Below, piece after piece: positions 16,741 through 26,410 of a DNA stretch of 64,000 nt. The notes beneath the pieces are model-generated. The model was not told the DNA's origin. It searched no databases and saw only the letters and a list, made by a program, of their open reading frames with translations. Numbering within the stretch: position 1 is the stretch's first letter; every line of letters starts with the position of its first letter. Source of the stretch: Streptomyces hygroscopicus (GTDB lineage: Bacteria > Actinomycetota > Actinomycetes > Streptomycetales > Streptomycetaceae); assembly GCF_026168105.1 (NCBI RefSeq), contig NZ_LBMW01000035.1, positions 1 to 64,000 of the forward strand. Direction: 5' to 3'. Position numbers and translations under genes: made by a program.

Positions 16741-16782
16741 GCGTGCGCGCGCACGCGTCCCGTGGGGGACGCGCGCGCGTCC
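16741..16782. repeat. Two adjacent perfect 16-bp palindromes
   Basis: GCGTGCGCGCGCACGC (16741-16756) and GGACGCGCGCGCGTCC (16767-16782) are both perfect palindromes dominated by alternating CG. They directly follow the 24-bp array. They could form cruciforms or transcript hairpins; no assigned function. Confidence 0.7.
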
Positions 16783-17072
16783 ACACTCGACCCGCCCCTC
16801 CCCCTGATGTGTGAACGGCGTCCCTTATCAAGAGATCCAGTCCAGGGCTAATTTGCCTTGACCATCTTCTCTTTGATATCGCAAGAGTGCTCCGACCAGC
16901 GAAGACGAGCGAAAATGTCACCTCTTGGTGATCACTCGACTGCTTCGCGTATGAAGATCACCGCTCATCCGACTTCATGATCCTTCGCCAGGTGGTGGAG
17001 ATCACAAAGTACGTGGTGACCCCCGTGTCGCAGATCACATACCGCCGGGCATAAGATGCGGGGCAGTTGGGC

Positions 17073-17090
17073 TTGTGACCTGCTTCACAT
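17073..17090 (+). promoter_or_regulatory. Candidate Rex operator upstream of nuoA
   Basis: TTGTGACCTGCTTCACAT matches the Streptomyces Rex consensus TTGTGAANNNNTTCACAA at all but two of the defined positions (C for A at position 7, T for A at position 18). Rex is an NADH/NAD+-sensing repressor of respiratory genes. A possible -10 element, TAAGAT (17052-17057), lies just upstream, so bound Rex would sit over the start of transcription. The nuoA start codon is about 105 bp downstream. The operator is read directly from the sequence; regulation is inferred. Confidence 0.75.
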
Positions 17091-17196
17091 GTACGCGATC
17101 TTCGCTGGGGCGAGCGGGGCTCGTGGGACAGGCGGGGCGGCTGTGAGTCCAGTGCAACCGCCAGCAGTCAGTGCCGACTGAGAGGAGCGAGGAGCG

Positions 17197-17556
17197 GTGA
17201 ACGCGTATGCGCCCATCCTCGTACTGGGAGCCCTCGGGGCAGGCTTTGCGATCTTCTCCGTGGTCATGGCCACGCTGATCGGTCCGAAGCGGTACAACCG
17301 CGCCAAACTCGAGGCCTACGAGTGCGGAATCGAGCCGACCCCCACGCCGGCCGGCGGCGGGCGCTTCCCCATCAAGTACTACCTGACGGCGATGCTCTTC
17401 ATCGTCTTCGACATCGAGATCGTCTTCCTCTACCCCTGGGCCGTCACCTTCGACGCCCTCGGGATTTTCGGGCTCGTGGAGATGCTGCTCTTCGTGCTCA
17501 CCGTCTTCGTCGCCTACGCGTACGTATGGCGGCGTGGCGGTCTGGAATGGGACTGA
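17197..17556 (+). CDS. nuoA: NADH-quinone oxidoreductase subunit A
   Basis: Membrane subunit of respiratory complex I (NADH:menaquinone oxidoreductase). The 119-residue protein has three transmembrane helices and the conserved loop YECGIEPTP near residue 43, followed by the second-helix signature KYYLTAMLFIVFDIEIVFLYPWA. GTG 17197 follows a strong site (GAGGAGCGAGGAG). It is the first gene of a 14-gene operon, with the Rex-like operator 107 bp upstream. Confidence 0.95.
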   Translation: MNAYAPILVLGALGAGFAIFSVVMATLIGPKRYNRAKLEAYECGIEPTPTPAGGGRFPIKYYLTAMLFIVFDIEIVFLYPWAVTFDALGIFGLVEMLLFVLTVFVAYAYVWRRGGLEWD

Positions 17557-17569
17557 GGGGCCTTTAGTC

Positions 17570-18120
<551 letters not shown>

Positions 18121-18124
<4 letters not shown>

Positions 18125-18936
18125 GCGACGCGAAGAGCAACGGCGCGAACACGCCGGGCAACGGCGCGAACGGCACCCCAGCCAACGGCGCGAACGGCGC
18201 CGAGTCCGCTCGAAATGGCGTCAATCCCGAGAAGGACCTCGGCTCCGCGAACCTGCCCGGCATGCGCGGCGACCACGGCGAGGAGATCCGCGTCCAGCGC
18301 GGCATGTTCGGCGCCGCCAACGGCGGGGACACCTCCGGCTACGGCGGCCTGGTCCGCTCCATCCGGCTCCCGGGCGCGGCCACCCGCCCCTACGGCGGCT
18401 GGTTCGACGAGGTCGCCGACGAGCTGGAGGGTGCGCTGGAGGAGCAGGGCCTCGTCCCCGAGAACGCCATCGAGAAGACCGTCGTCGACCGTGGCGAGCT
18501 GACCTTCCACATCGAACGCGAGTACCTCGTCGCCGTCGCCCAGACCCTCCGCGACGACCCGGCGCTCCGCTTCGAACTGTGCACAGGCGTCAGCGGAGTG
18601 CACTACCTCGGCGACAAGGGCCGCGAGCTGCACGCCGTCTACCACCTGCGCTCGATCACCCACAACCGGCTGATCCGCCTGGAGGTCAGCGCCCCCGACG
18701 CCGACCCGCACATCCCGTCGCTGGTCTCCGTCTATCCCACGAACGACTGGCACGAACGCGAGACGTACGACTTCTTCGGCCTGATCTTCGACGGACATCC
18801 GGCGCTGACGCGGATCATGATGCCCGACGACTGGCAGGGCTTCCCGCAGCGCAAGGACTACCCCCTCGGCGGCATCCCCGTCGAGTACAAGGGCGCCCAG
18901 ATCCCGGCTCCGGACCAGCGGAGGTCGTACTCATGA
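18121..18936 (+). CDS. nuoC: NADH-quinone oxidoreductase subunit C
   Basis: Peripheral-arm subunit of complex I (the 30-kDa subunit), which helps shape the quinone site with NuoD. The core motif ERETYDFFGLIFDGHP and the following LTRIMMPDDW lie near residues 211-240. Unusually, the first 35 residues are an Asn/Gly/Ala repeat (NGAN recurs at about 8-residue spacing) that looks disordered. The 271-residue length exceeds simple NuoC because of this extension. It starts in an ATGA overlap with nuoB and ends in an ATGA overlap with nuoD. Confidence 0.95.
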
Positions 18937-20273
18937 GCACGCAGACCCCTTCCTCCGCTTCCTCGGCGTCCTCGCGCGAGACCACCGAGGGCACCGTCTA
19001 CACGGTCACCGGCGGCGACTGGGACGAGGTCGTCGAGTCGGCGGCCCGCGCCGACGACGAGCGCCTGATCGTCAACATGGGCCCGCAGCATCCTTCCACG
19101 CACGGCGTGCTCCGGCTCATCCTGGAGATCGAGGGCGAGACCGTCATCGAGGCGCGCTGCGGCATCGGCTACCTCCACACGGGCATCGAGAAGAACCTCG
19201 AGTACCGCACGTGGACGCAGGGCACCACGTTCGTGACGCGCATGGACTACCTGACGCCGTTCTTCAACGAGACGGCGTACTGCCTGGCCGTGGAGAAGCT
19301 CCTCGGCATCGAGGACCAGATCCCCGACCGTGCCACGCTCATCCGGGTGCTCCTGATGGAGCTGAACCGCATGTCCTCCCACCTGGTGTGCATCGCCACC
19401 GGAGGCATGGAGCTCGGCGCCACCACCATCATGATCTACGGCTTCCGCGACCGGGAGATGATCCTCGACATCTACGAGCTGATCACCGGCCTGCGGATGA
19501 ACCACGCCTACGTCCGCCCCGGCGGACTCGCCCAGGACCTGCCGCCGGGTGCGGTGGACCAGATCCGCGAGTTCGTGAAGAAGATGAAGAAGAACCTCCC
19601 GGAATACGACAAGCTCGCCACCGGGAACCCCATCTTCAAGGCCCGAATGCAGGACATCGGCTACCTCGACCTGGCCGGCTGCATGGCCCTCGGGGCCACC
19701 GGCCCGATCCTGCGCTCCGCCGGCCTGCCGCACGACCTGCGCAAGACGCAGCCCTACTGCGGCTACGAGACGTACGACTTCGACGTGCCGACCGCCGACA
19801 CCTGTGACGCCTACGGCCGCTTCCTCATCCGCATCGAGGAGATGCGCCAGTCGCTCAGGATCATCGAGCAGTGCCTGGACCGGCTGGGGCCCGGACCGGT
19901 GATGGTCGCCGACAAGAAGATCGCCTGGCCCGCCCAGCTCGCCCTGGGACCGGACGGACTGGGCAACTCCCTCGATCACATCAAGAAGATCATGGGCACC
20001 TCCATGGAGGCCCTGATCCACCACTTCAAGCTGGTGACCGAGGGCTTCCGCGTCCCGCCGGGACAGGTGTACGCGGCGGTCGAGTCCCCCAAGGGCGAAC
20101 TCGGCGTGCACGCCGTGTCCGACGGCGGCACCCGCCCCTACCGGGTCCACTTCCGCGACCCGTCCTTCACCAATCTGCAGGCCATGGCGGCGATGTGCGA
20201 GGGCGGCCAGGTCGCCGACGTGATCGTCGCCGTCGCGTCCATCGACCCCGTGATGGGAGGCGTCGACCGGTGA
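18933..20273 (+). CDS. nuoD: NADH-quinone oxidoreductase subunit D
   Basis: The 49-kDa subunit of complex I, derived from the large subunit of NiFe hydrogenase and forming the quinone-binding cavity with NuoB. The signature NMGPQHPSTHGVLRL is near residue 49 and IGYLHTGIEKNLEYR near residue 75. The C-terminus has the family ending ASIDPVMGGVDR. It has 446 residues from ATG 18933; the first 25 are Ser/Thr-rich and poorly conserved. It overlaps both neighbours by four bases. Confidence 0.97.
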   Translation: MSTQTPSSASSASSRETTEGTVYTVTGGDWDEVVESAARADDERLIVNMGPQHPSTHGVLRLILEIEGETVIEARCGIGYLHTGIEKNLEYRTWTQGTTFVTRMDYLTPFFNETAYCLAVEKLLGIEDQIPDRATLIRVLLMELNRMSSHLVCIATGGMELGATTIMIYGFRDREMILDIYELITGLRMNHAYVRPGGLAQDLPPGAVDQIREFVKKMKKNLPEYDKLATGNPIFKARMQDIGYLDLAGCMALGATGPILRSAGLPHDLRKTQPYCGYETYDFDVPTADTCDAYGRFLIRIEEMRQSLRIIEQCLDRLGPGPVMVADKKIAWPAQLALGPDGLGNSLDHIKKIMGTSMEALIHHFKLVTEGFRVPPGQVYAAVESPKGELGVHAVSDGGTRPYRVHFRDPSFTNLQAMAAMCEGGQVADVIVAVASIDPVMGGVDR

Positions 20274-21139
20274 CCACCAGTTCTTCGGAGCGAAGCGTCG
20301 GCCTGGGTATGCCGCAGCTGCCCGCGCCCGGCTACCCGGACGACGTTCGAGCCAGGCTCGAGCGGGACGCGCGCGAGATCATCACCCGTTACCCGGACTC
20401 GCGGTCCGCCCTGCTGCCGTTGCTGCACCTGGTGCAGTCGGAGGAGGGTCATGTCACGCGCACCGGGATGCAGTTCTGCGCGGACATGCTGGATCTGACC
20501 ACGGCCGAGGTCACCGCGGTCGCCACCTTCTACACCATGTACCGGCGGCGTCCGTCCGGTGACTACCAGGTGGGCGTCTGCACCAACACGCTGTGCGCCG
20601 TGATGGGCGGCGACGCGATCTTCTCAGCCCTGCAGGAACACCTGGGCGTCGGCAACGGCGAGACCACCGACGACGGCAAGGTCACCCTGGAGCACATCGA
20701 GTGCAACGCGGCCTGCGACTACGCGCCGGTCGTGATGGTCAACTGGGAATTCTTCGACAACCAGACCCCCGAGAGCGCCAAGCGTCTCGTGGACGACCTG
20801 CGGGCGGGAGGGCAGGTCGAACCCACCCGCGGCGCCCCCCTGTGCACGTTCAAGGAGACCGCCCGGATGCTGGCCGGCTTCCCCGACGAACGGGAAGGCG
20901 CCGTCGAGGCGACCGGCAGCGCGGGCCCGGCCTCGCTGGTCGGGTTGCGGCTGGCCAGGGGCGAGGGCGCCGCCGCGCGCGTGGTGCACCCGCGGGACGG
21001 CGGACCGCACGACGAGCCGGGGAACGCGGTGCACGAGCCGTCACCGGCCGAGCACCTCAGCTCGCACGACGCACCGCAGGACACATCGGCCTCCGACTCC
21101 GCCCACCCGGCCGGGCCTGTCGCCGAGGAGGGGCAGTGA
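20270..21139 (+). CDS. nuoE: NADH-quinone oxidoreductase subunit E
   Basis: The 24-kDa subunit of the NADH-dehydrogenase module, holding the [2Fe-2S] cluster N1a. All four ligands are present: C104 and C109 in GVCTNTLC, then C145 and C149 in ECNAAC. The thioredoxin-like core ends near residue 200. A further 85-90 residues form a hydrophilic Ala/Glu/His/Pro-rich tail that standard NuoE lacks. GTG 20270 overlaps nuoD by four bases. Confidence 0.95.
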   Translation: MTTSSSERSVGLGMPQLPAPGYPDDVRARLERDAREIITRYPDSRSALLPLLHLVQSEEGHVTRTGMQFCADMLDLTTAEVTAVATFYTMYRRRPSGDYQVGVCTNTLCAVMGGDAIFSALQEHLGVGNGETTDDGKVTLEHIECNAACDYAPVVMVNWEFFDNQTPESAKRLVDDLRAGGQVEPTRGAPLCTFKETARMLAGFPDEREGAVEATGSAGPASLVGLRLARGEGAAARVVHPRDGGPHDEPGNAVHEPSPAEHLSSHDAPQDTSASDSAHPAGPVAEEGQ

Positions 21140-22524
21140 TGACCTTGGCACCAGAGAATGGGGGCACCTCCCGCCCGAGCGGATTCGAGGGTGAGGGAGA
21201 GACCAGTCCCGAGAAGCTGCTCGTACCCGTGCTGTCGGCCTTCTGGGACGAGGAGAAGTCCTGGACGCTGGACGTCTACCAAAGGCACGAGGGGTACGAG
21301 GGGCTTCGCAAGGCGCTCGCCATGTCGCCGGACGACGTGATCGCGTACGTCAAGGAGTCCGGACTGCGCGGGCGAGGCGGCGCGGGCTTCCCCACGGGAA
21401 TGAAGTGGCAGTTCATTCCCCAGGGGGACGGCAAGCCCCACTATCTAGTTGTCAACGCCGACGAATCGGAGCCCGGAACCTGCAAGGACATCCCGCTCCT
21501 CTTCTCGAACCCGCACAGCCTCATCGAGGGCATCGTCATCGCGTGTTACGCCATCAGGTCGTCGCATGCCTTCATCTATCTGCGGGGTGAAGTCGTCCCC
21601 GTGCTGCGGCGGTTGCACTCCGCTGTGCGCGAGGCCCATGCGGCGGGCTACCTGGGCGAGAACATCCTGGGCAGCGGACTCGACCTCGAACTCACCGTGC
21701 ACGCGGGCGCGGGCGCGTACATCTGCGGTGAGGAGACCGCACTGCTCGACTCGCTCGAAGGCCGCCGTGGCCAACCGCGGCTCCGTCCCCCCTTCCCTGC
21801 CGTCGCGGGCCTCTACGCGTGCCCGACTGTAGTGAACAACGTCGAGTCGATCGCGTCGGTTCCCGCGATCCTGAACCGGGGCAAGGAGTGGTTCCGGTCG
21901 ATGGGCAGCGACAAGTCGCCGGGCTTCACGCTCTACTCGCTCAGCGGCCATGTCGCCGGCCCCGGCCAGTACGAGGCCCCGCTCGGCGTCACGCTCCGCC
22001 AGCTCCTCGACATGAGCGGCGGCATGCGGCCCGGCCACCGCCTCAAGTTCTGGACGCCGGGCGGCTCCTCGACCCCGATGTTCACCGACGAGCACCTCGA
22101 CGTCCCGCTCGACTACGAGGCCGTGGGCGCCGCCGGTTCCATGCTCGGCACCAAGGCTCTGCAGTGCTTCGACGAGACGACCTGCGTGGTCCGCGCCGTC
22201 ACCCGCTGGACCGAGTTCTACGCCCACGAGTCCTGCGGAAAGTGCACGCCCTGCCGTGAAGGGACGTACTGGCTCGTGCAGTTGCTGAGGGACATCGAGG
22301 CCGGCAAGGGCACGATGTCCGACCTCGACAAGCTCGCCGACATCGCCGACAACATCAACGGCAAGTCCTTCTGCGCCCTCGGCGACGGCGCCGCTTCGCC
22401 GATCTTCTCCTCCCTCAAGTACTTCCGCGCGGAGTACGAGGAGCACATCACGGGCCGGGGCTGCCCCTTCGACCCGGCCAAGTCCACGGCCTGGGCGGAC
22501 AAGCCCGCGGAGGTGAACGCATGA
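21139..22524 (+). CDS. nuoF: NADH-quinone oxidoreductase subunit F
   Basis: The 51-kDa subunit that binds NADH and FMN and carries [4Fe-4S] cluster N3. The FMN/NADH site is visible as GLRGRGGAGFPTGMKW near residue 76 and NADESEPGTCKD near residue 107. Cluster ligands are ESCGKCTPCREG near residue 364 and the later cysteine in SFCALGDG. It has 461 residues. ATG 21139 shares one base with the nuoE stop; a GTG directly before it in frame is also possible. Confidence 0.96.
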   Translation: MTLAPENGGTSRPSGFEGEGETSPEKLLVPVLSAFWDEEKSWTLDVYQRHEGYEGLRKALAMSPDDVIAYVKESGLRGRGGAGFPTGMKWQFIPQGDGKPHYLVVNADESEPGTCKDIPLLFSNPHSLIEGIVIACYAIRSSHAFIYLRGEVVPVLRRLHSAVREAHAAGYLGENILGSGLDLELTVHAGAGAYICGEETALLDSLEGRRGQPRLRPPFPAVAGLYACPTVVNNVESIASVPAILNRGKEWFRSMGSDKSPGFTLYSLSGHVAGPGQYEAPLGVTLRQLLDMSGGMRPGHRLKFWTPGGSSTPMFTDEHLDVPLDYEAVGAAGSMLGTKALQCFDETTCVVRAVTRWTEFYAHESCGKCTPCREGTYWLVQLLRDIEAGKGTMSDLDKLADIADNINGKSFCALGDGAASPIFSSLKYFRAEYEEHITGRGCPFDPAKSTAWADKPAEVNA

Positions 22525-25049
22525 CCGTACAGCAGTCCACCAGCGGCTCCGCCGCGGGCCAACGCTCCGCCGGGGGCGGTCAGGCGCCGGTCCCGCCGGA
22601 GGATCTCGTCACGCTGACGATCGACGGCGCCGAGATCAGCGTGCCCAAGGGCACCCTGGTCATCCGCGCCGCCGAACAGCTCGGCATCGAGATCCCCCGC
22701 TTCTGCGACCACCCCCTCCTCGACCCGGTCGGCGCCTGCCGCCAGTGCATCGTCGAGGTCGAGGGCCAGCGCAAGCCCATGGCGTCCTGCACGATCACCT
22801 GTACGGACGGGATGGTCGTGAAGACTCACCTCACCTCGCCCGTCGCCGAAAAGGCCCAGAAGGGTGTGATGGAGCTGCTGCTCATCAACCACCCGCTGGA
22901 CTGCCCGGTCTGCGACAAGGGCGGCGAGTGCCCGCTCCAGAACCAGGCGATGTCGCACGGCAACGCCGAGTCCCGCTTCGAGGGCAGGAAGCGCACGTAC
23001 GAGAAGCCCGTCGCGATCTCCACCCAGGTGCTGCTCGACCGCGAGCGGTGCGTGCTGTGCGCCCGCTGCACCCGGTTCTCCAACCAGATCGCGGGCGACC
23101 CGATGATCGAACTGCTCGAACGGGGTGCCCTCCAGCAGGTCGGCACCGGTGAGGGCGACCCCTTCGAGTCGTACTTCTCCGGGAACACCATCCAGATCTG
23201 CCCGGTCGGCGCGCTGACGTCGGCGGCATACCGCTTCCGCTCCCGCCCCTTCGACCTTGTCTCGTCGCCGTCCGTGTGCGAGCACTGCGCCGGCGGCTGC
23301 GCGACCCGCACGGATCACCGGCGCGGCAAGGTCATGCGGCGCCTCGCGGCCAACGACCCCGAGGTCAACGAGGAGTGGGTCTGCGACAAGGGGCGGTTCG
23401 CGTTCCGGTACGCGCAGCTGCGCGACCGGCTCGACACACCGCTGGTACGGCGTGAGTCCGGCGAGCTGGAGCCCGCCTCCTGGCCCGAGGCGCTGGAGGC
23501 CGCCGCCCAGGGCCTGCTGGCCGCGCGGGGCCGGGCCGGGGTGCTGACCGGAGGCCGTCTCACCGTCGAGGACGCGTACGCGTACAGCAAGTTCGCGCGC
23601 GTGGCCCTCGACACGAACGACATCGACTTCCGCGCGCGTGTGCACAGCCGCGAGGAGGCCGACTTCCTGGCCGCGCGGGTCGCCGGACGCGGCCGGGACC
23701 TCGACGGCAGTGGCGTCACGTACACCTCCCTGGAGAAGGCGCCCGCCGTGCTGCTGGTCGGGTTCGAGTCCGAGGAGGAGGCGCCCGGCGTCTTCCTGCG
23801 GCTGCGCAAGGCCTGGCGGGCCCACGGACAGCGGGTCTTCTCGCTCGCCACCCACGTCACCCGGGGCCTGACGAAGGCGGGCGGCACCCTGCTGTCCGCC
23901 GCCCCCGGCACGGAGACCGAGTGGCTGGACGCTCTGGCCGGCCAGGTCGGTCTGGAGGAGGACGGGGTACGGGCCTCCGAGGCTCTGCGCACCGAGGGCG
24001 CGGTCATCATCGTCGGTGAACGGCTCGCCGGCGTGGAGGGCGGACTCACCGCCGCCGTCCGCACCGCGGCCGCGACCGGTGCCCAGCTGGTGTGGATCCC
24101 GCGCCGGGCCGGTGAGCGCGGCGCGATCGAGGCGGGCGCGTTGCCGTCGCTGCTGCCGGGCGGACGTCCGTCCACCGACCCCCGCGCCCGGGACCAGGTC
24201 GCCGCCGCCTGGGGCGTCGCCGGACTCCCGCACCGCTACGGCCGGGACACGGACCAGATCGTCGAGGCCGCGGCCGACGGCGAACTGCGGGCCCTGGTGG
24301 TCGCCGGCGTCGAGGTCGCCGACCTGCCCGATCCGGCACGCGCGCGTGAAGCACTCTCCGCGGTGGACTTCCTGGTCTCGCTGGAACTGCGTCCCAGCGA
24401 GGTCACCGCCCACGCCGACGTGGTGCTGCCGGTCGCGGCGGTCGCCGAGAAGGCAGGCACCTTCCTCAACTGGGAGGGCCGGGTCCGCCTCTTCGAGGCG
24501 GCGCTCAAGCCCGACCAGATGACCCGCACCCTGGCGCCCACCGACGCGCGCGTGCTGCAGATGCTCGCCGACGCCATGGACGTCCATCTGGGGCTGCCCG
24601 ATCTGCGCACCGCGCGCGCGGAGCTGGACCGGCTCGGCGCCTGGGACGGACTGCCGGCGGGCGACTCCCTGGCGATCGCCGCCCAGCCGCCGCGCCCGGC
24701 AGCCGGGGAGGCCGTGCTCGCCGGCCACCGGCTGCTGCTCGACCAGGGCCGACTCCAGGACGGCGACGAAGCGCTCGCCGGCACGCGGCACGCGGCACGC
24801 GCGCGCGTGTCTGCCGCCACCGCCGCCGAGGCGGGCGTCGCGGACGGCGACGTCCTGGCCGTGAGCGGTCCCTCCGGAACCGTCGAACTCCCGTTGGAGA
24901 TCACCGAGATGCCCGACCGGGTGGTCTGGCTCCCGCTGAACTCAACGGGCGGCGGCGTCGCCTCCGACACCGGGGCGCTGCCCGGCACCCTCGTCCGCAT
25001 CGGCCCGGCGACGCCTGCCGCCGAAGCCCCCAAGGAGGTGGAGGCATGA
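22521..25049 (+). CDS. nuoG: NADH-quinone oxidoreductase subunit G
   Basis: The 75-kDa iron-sulfur subunit (842 residues). The N-terminal [2Fe-2S] domain (FCDHPLLDPVGACRQC) is followed by the His/Cys cluster motif HPLDCPVCDKGGECPLQNQ and two more [4Fe-4S] sets (CVLCARCTRFSNQI with CPVGAL). The extra CX2CX3C site (CEHCAGGC, then VCDKGRF) corresponds to cluster N7, which many NuoG proteins lack. A degenerate molybdopterin-oxidoreductase domain fills the C-terminal half. It overlaps nuoF and nuoH by four bases each. Confidence 0.95.
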   Translation: MTVQQSTSGSAAGQRSAGGGQAPVPPEDLVTLTIDGAEISVPKGTLVIRAAEQLGIEIPRFCDHPLLDPVGACRQCIVEVEGQRKPMASCTITCTDGMVVKTHLTSPVAEKAQKGVMELLLINHPLDCPVCDKGGECPLQNQAMSHGNAESRFEGRKRTYEKPVAISTQVLLDRERCVLCARCTRFSNQIAGDPMIELLERGALQQVGTGEGDPFESYFSGNTIQICPVGALTSAAYRFRSRPFDLVSSPSVCEHCAGGCATRTDHRRGKVMRRLAANDPEVNEEWVCDKGRFAFRYAQLRDRLDTPLVRRESGELEPASWPEALEAAAQGLLAARGRAGVLTGGRLTVEDAYAYSKFARVALDTNDIDFRARVHSREEADFLAARVAGRGRDLDGSGVTYTSLEKAPAVLLVGFESEEEAPGVFLRLRKAWRAHGQRVFSLATHVTRGLTKAGGTLLSAAPGTETEWLDALAGQVGLEEDGVRASEALRTEGAVIIVGERLAGVEGGLTAAVRTAAATGAQLVWIPRRAGERGAIEAGALPSLLPGGRPSTDPRARDQVAAAWGVAGLPHRYGRDTDQIVEAAADGELRALVVAGVEVADLPDPARAREALSAVDFLVSLELRPSEVTAHADVVLPVAAVAEKAGTFLNWEGRVRLFEAALKPDQMTRTLAPTDARVLQMLADAMDVHLGLPDLRTARAELDRLGAWDGLPAGDSLAIAAQPPRPAAGEAVLAGHRLLLDQGRLQDGDEALAGTRHAARARVSAATAAEAGVADGDVLAVSGPSGTVELPLEITEMPDRVVWLPLNSTGGGVASDTGALPGTLVRIGPATPAAEAPKEVEA

Positions 25050-26410
25050 GCCCGTACCTCGCCGCTGAAGACCTCTCCATGTTCGGCCACGACCCCTGGT
25101 GGCTGGTCGTCATCAAGGCGGTGTTCTGCTTCGCCTTCCTGATGGTGACCGTGCTCTTCTCCATCGTGTGGGAGCGCAAGGTCGTCGCCTGGATGCAGTT
25201 GCGCATCGGTCCCAACCGGCACGGCCCCTGGGGCATGCTCCAGTCGCTCGCCGACGGCGTGAAGCTGATGCTCAAGGAAGACGTCATCGTCAAGCGCGCG
25301 GACAAGGTGGTCTACGTCCTCGCGCCGATCGTCGCGGCCATCCCGGCCTTCATGGCGATCGCGGTGATCCCCTTCGGGCCGGCCGACAACGAGATCTCGA
25401 TCTTCGGGCACCGCACCACGATGCAGCTCACCGACCTGCCGATCGCGACGCTCTACATCCTCGCGGTCGCCTCGGTCGGGATCTACGGAATCGTGCTGGC
25501 GGGCTGGAGTTCGGGATCCACCTACCCGCTGCTCGGCGGTCTGCGCTCCTGCGCGCAGATGATCTCGTACGAGATCGCGATGGGCGCCGCCTTCGCCTCC
25601 GTGTTCCTCTACTCGGGGTCGATGTCCACGTCCAGGATCGTCGAGCAGCAGCACGACCGCTGGTTCATCCTGCTGCTGCCGGTCTCCTTCGTGATCTACA
25701 TCGTGACGATGGTCGGCGAGACCAACCGGGCCCCCTTCGACATGCCGGAGTCCGAGGGCGACCTGGTCGGCGGCTTCAACACCGAGTACTCGTCGATCAA
25801 GTTCGCGTTGTTCATGCTCGCCGAGTACGTGAACATGGTGACGGTCTCGGCCGTGTCGACCACGCTCTTCCTCGGTGGCTGGCGGGCCCCGTGGCCGATC
25901 AGCTCCTTCTGGGCGGGCGCGAACCACGGCTGGTGGCCGTTGCTCTGGTTCGTGATCAAGGTCCAGCTGCTGCTGTTCTTCTTCATCTGGCTGCGCGGCA
26001 CGCTCCCGCGCGTCCGCTACGACCAGCTGATGAAGCTCGGCTGGAAGGTCCTCATCCCGGTCTCCGTGGTCTGGCTGATGCTCGTGGCGACCGTGCGTGC
26101 GCTGCGCAACGAGCACTACGGCTTCGCCGACATCGCCCTGTACGTCGCCGGCGGCGTCCTCGCGCTGCTGCTGCTGTCGTTCGTCGCCGACATGTTCCGC
26201 GAGAAGGCGAAGGAGGACGCGCGGGCCGCCGAGGAGCCCGCCGCCTTCGACCCGATGGCGGGCGGCTTCCCCGTACCGCCGCTGCCGGGACAGACGCTTC
26301 CACCGGTGCCGCGGCGCCGCTCGCGACAGGAGCGGGAGCTGATTGTCAGTGGTGGGCCGGACACTGTCAGTGATGGAACCTCGGATGGAAAGGAGGCGTC
26401 CGATGGCTGA
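25046..26410 (+). CDS. nuoH: NADH-quinone oxidoreductase subunit H
   Basis: Membrane subunit that joins the peripheral and membrane arms and forms the entrance to the quinone tunnel. About eight transmembrane helices are present, with the conserved loops WMQLRIGPNRHGPWG (near residue 49) and GETNRAPFDMPESEGDLVGG (near residue 226). The 454-residue length includes a hydrophilic Pro/Arg-rich C-terminal tail of about 60 residues. The stop overlaps nuoI by eight bases. Confidence 0.96.
   Translation: MSPYLAAEDLSMFGHDPWWLVVIKAVFCFAFLMVTVLFSIVWERKVVAWMQLRIGPNRHGPWGMLQSLADGVKLMLKEDVIVKRADKVVYVLAPIVAAIPAFMAIAVIPFGPADNEISIFGHRTTMQLTDLPIATLYILAVASVGIYGIVLAGWSSGSTYPLLGGLRSCAQMISYEIAMGAAFASVFLYSGSMSTSRIVEQQHDRWFILLLPVSFVIYIVTMVGETNRAPFDMPESEGDLVGGFNTEYSSIKFALFMLAEYVNMVTVSAVSTTLFLGGWRAPWPISSFWAGANHGWWPLLWFVIKVQLLLFFFIWLRGTLPRVRYDQLMKLGWKVLIPVSVVWLMLVATVRALRNEHYGFADIALYVAGGVLALLLLSFVADMFREKAKEDARAAEEPAAFDPMAGGFPVPPLPGQTLPPVPRRRSRQERELIVSGGPDTVSDGTSDGKEASDG

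Larger units (their letters stand above)
16273..17196. other. Large intergenic region between NlpC/P60 and nuoA
   Basis: This stretch of about 920 bp has no credible gene. It contains the divergent promoters of the hydrolase and nuoA, a seven-copy 24-bp degenerate repeat (16577-16740), two perfect 16-bp palindromes (16741-16782), and the Rex operator close to nuoA. Short ORFs across the repeat encode 8-residue Cys/Arg-rich repeats on either strand but lack a ribosome site or matching codon bias. Confidence 0.6.

Noticed and set aside
16458..16784. Minus-strand repeat peptide (octapeptide CMFASRGV-type)
   Set aside because: Any 24-bp repeat stays open in several frames once one copy lacks stops; without a start signal it cannot be supported as a gene.
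22218..24791. Minus-strand ORF of 857 codons opposite nuoG
   Set aside because: It is the complement of a well-supported complex I gene. Its Arg/Gly/Asp-rich translation is what high-GC third positions produce on the opposite strand.
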